A stretch of 7,151 bases of DNA from Marinilabiliales bacterium (lineage in GTDB: Bacteria; Bacteroidota; Bacteroidia; Bacteroidales; BM523): positions 1 through 7,151 of the forward strand of contig PKSZ01000545.1 of assembly GCA_002869425.1 (NCBI GenBank), given 5' to 3'. Positions 5,664-7,151 of this stretch are shown piece after piece. Position numbers and translations under genes: made by a program. The notes under the pieces were generated by a model. The model worked only from the letters and a program-made list of their open reading frames with translations, was not told the DNA's origin and made no database searches. Numbering within the stretch: the stretch's first letter is position 1; every line of letters begins with the position of its first letter.

Positions 5664-7151
5664 ATGGCAGAAAACGAAACAACAAAATTTGAAATTTCGA
5701 TTGCAATCAAGGCTTTGTTTTGGGGCTTATTGTTTTCAATAATATCTATTGGATTTTTGTTTGCCAGAGAAGATTTGGAGTTGTCTCTGGGTGCTTTTTC
5801 CAAGTTACATACTTTGCAGCCAATTGTGTTTTTTCTGGAATTCATTCCATTGATTTTTTATTTGGTTGTGCTGACATATAGTAGAAAAAATGCAAAGCTT
5901 AGAAAGAATCAGGAAAGACAAATAGAGAACCTTAAGAACTCTATTGAAAGTAACGCAGAATTTGCCAAAAAAATTGGTAAAGGAGATTATTCTGTTAGGG
6001 TTGACGATATTGATGAAAAAGACCTTTTGGGAAAATCTCTTCTTGTGATGAGGGATAACCTTCTAGAAACAAGTCATAAAGAGAGGGAACAGGATTGGAT
6101 TTCAAAAGGAAAAGATATCATTTCAGATGTATTGCGCCAGCATAATGATATCGATAGTCTTGCATATGATGTTATTGTGCACATTCTGAAGTACACAGAC
6201 ATTATTCAAGGATCTTTTTATTTGTATGATGAGGATCAGGATTTAATTGTTAATAAGGCTACTCATGCATATAATCGAAAGAAATACATAAATCAGGAGT
6301 TTAAAGTGGGGCATGGTTTAATAGGTCAGGCTGCTTTTGAAATGGACATGATATACCGGACAGAAATTCCTGATTATTATGTAACAATAACTTCTGGTCT
6401 AATCAAGGATAAAAAACCCGGAAGTATATTAATTATGCCACTGATTAGTGAGGAAAAATTGCATGGTGTTATAGAGATGGCTTCTGTTGATGATACCATT
6501 CCTGAACTTTCACGTAGGTTTATTCGTGAAATTAGTGTAATTATAGCACAAACAGTCTTTAACTTAAAGGTTAATATTCGAACAGAGAAACTCTTAAGTG
6601 ATGCACAAGAACTGACACGTGAGCTGAAAGAAAATGAAGAGCAGTTAAGGGAAAATGCTGAAGAAATGCGTATCACGCATGAAGAACTGGAAAAATCTAA
6701 TCAGCAGTTGGAAGAGAAAATTACTGAAGTCCAAAATGCACAAAAACGATTGCATTCCTTGCTCGAAAATGCTTCAGAGGTAATTTCCATTTATGATAAG
6801 GACATGAGTGTTATGTATGAAAGTCCTTCCGTAAAGAAAATATTGGGATATGAAGCACAGGAGGTAATCGGGAATAAAGGCTTTAATACGTTTGATGAAA
6901 AGGGGCAAGCCTTATATGAAGAAACCTTTAAGAAATTGTTGGCCAATCCATATGAACCTCAAACTGTTGAAGTTAGTTATAGAAAGACTGATGGCACAGA
7001 GATTTATCTTGAATCATTGGGTCGAAACCTTGTAGATAATCCTGCAATTGGCGGTATTATCTTTAATACAAGAGATGTTACGCAAAGAAAGATTGCAGAG
7101 AAGGAACAGAGAATGCGTGGTCAAATGCAGGCTTTGTCTGAGAATAGTCCG
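5664..7151 (+). CDS. Membrane sensor protein, HAMP-like-GAF-PAS (C-terminus beyond the window)
   Basis: The frame is open from ATG at 5664 to the right edge, 496 codons. Domains: membrane segment about 13-34; short outside loop of about 16 residues; membrane segment about 51-71; helix; HAMP-like stretch 99-135 (FAKKIGKGDYS...LLGKSL); Trp145; GAF about 150-300 with GHGLIGQ at 216-222 and ITSGL; acidic coiled coil about 305-365; PAS about 366-475 ending in the typical NTRDVTQRK; then a helix and MQALSENSP, which looks like the start of another PAS. It is a paralogue of the minus-strand sensor over the HAMP-like to coiled-coil part, but lacks the large outside domain, so its signal is probably intracellular or within the membrane. 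It begins 4 bases after the GAF gene and is the fifth gene of the operon. Output is unknown; a histidine kinase or a PP2C-type phosphatase is possible but not visible. Confidence 0.93.
   Translation, partial: MAENETTKFEISIAIKALFWGLLFSIISIGFLFAREDLELSLGAFSKLHTLQPIVFFLEFIPLIFYLVVLTYSRKNAKLRKNQERQIENLKNSIESNAEFAKKIGKGDYSVRVDDIDEKDLLGKSLLVMRDNLLETSHKEREQDWISKGKDIISDVLRQHNDIDSLAYDVIVHILKYTDIIQGSFYLYDEDQDLIVNKATHAYNRKKYINQEFKVGHGLIGQAAFEMDMIYRTEIPDYYVTITSGLIKDKKPGSILIMPLISEEKLHGVIEMASVDDTIPELSRRFIREISVIIAQTVFNLKVNIRTEKLLSDAQELTRELKENEEQLRENAEEMRITHEELEKSNQQLEEKITEVQNAQKRLHSLLENASEVISIYDKDMSVMYESPSVKKILGYEAQEVIGNKGFNTFDEKGQALYEETFKKLLANPYEPQTVEVSYRKTDGTEIYLESLGRNLVDNPAIGGIIFNTRDVTQRKIAEKEQRMRGQMQALSENSP
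6111..6563 (+). other. GAF domain of the second membrane sensor
   Basis: Residues about 150-300, with VGHGLIGQ, PDYYVTITSGL, GSILIMPL and HGVIEMAS. It is closest in the window to the GAF of the minus-strand sensor, sharing also the preceding Trp and the GKG-containing HAMP-like stretch. Confidence 0.83.
6636..6719 (+). repeat. Heptad Glu/Gln linker coil in the second membrane sensor
   Basis: Residues 325-352, between GAF and PAS. Pairs Glu333-Glu334, Glu340-Glu341 and Gln347-Gln348 lie seven apart, and Glu326 extends the series one heptad upstream. Thr338 and Ser345 sit four residues after the second Glu of each pair, partly fitting the chemoreceptor pattern. The Gln-Gln pair is notable because CheB also deamidates receptor glutamines. 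It could equally be an ordinary signalling coiled coil. Confidence 0.65.

Noticed and set aside
7113..7151. Assigning a phosphatase or kinase output to the second sensor from the MQALSENSP segment
   Set aside because: The phrase only suggests another PAS domain beginning; the output lies outside the window.
1..7151. CRISPR arrays, insertion sequences, tRNA or rRNA genes
   Set aside because: No direct-repeat array, transposase frame, terminal inverted repeats or tRNA-like fold was seen; nearly all the DNA is coding for the six main genes.

Overview
The window looks like a chromosomal segment from a member of the Bacteroidota, probably Cytophagales-like (inference). The DNA is AT-rich, about one third G+C by eye. 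Shine-Dalgarno sites are mostly weak or absent. The promoter-like boxes fit TAnnTTTG, the -7 consensus of that phylum. The GAF/PAS sensor proteins carry linkers of a kind common there (QEEEMRxN[LM]EE).

Layout. Positions 1-2452, minus strand, hold one long sensor gene that runs off the left edge: two membrane segments around a helical extracytoplasmic domain, then HAMP, GAF, coiled coil, PAS, coiled coil, PAS. A 276-base divergent intergenic region (2453-2728) holds promoter-like boxes and a clear inverted repeat. A tight plus-strand operon follows: CheR methyltransferase (2729-3568), a second CheR with a changed SAM-binding residue (3571-4386), a CheB methylesterase domain without receiver (4389-4952, TTG start), a small membrane GAF protein (4952-5659), and a second membrane sensor with HAMP-like, GAF, coiled-coil and PAS parts (5664 to the right edge, incomplete). 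Gaps inside the operon are 2 bases, 2 bases, a 1-base overlap and 4 bases, which implies co-transcription and translational coupling.

How the genes may work together. CheR and CheB normally add and remove methyl groups on glutamates of chemoreceptors. No chemoreceptor signalling domain, CheA, CheW or CheY is visible here. Instead the enzymes sit with three membrane GAF proteins, two of which have coiled-coil linkers with Glu/Gln pairs spaced exactly seven residues apart, the geometry of chemoreceptor methylation sites. The main hypothesis is a receptor-methylation module acting on GAF/PAS sensors rather than on chemoreceptors. It is an inference. Both large sensors are cut by the window edges, so their output domains cannot be seen.
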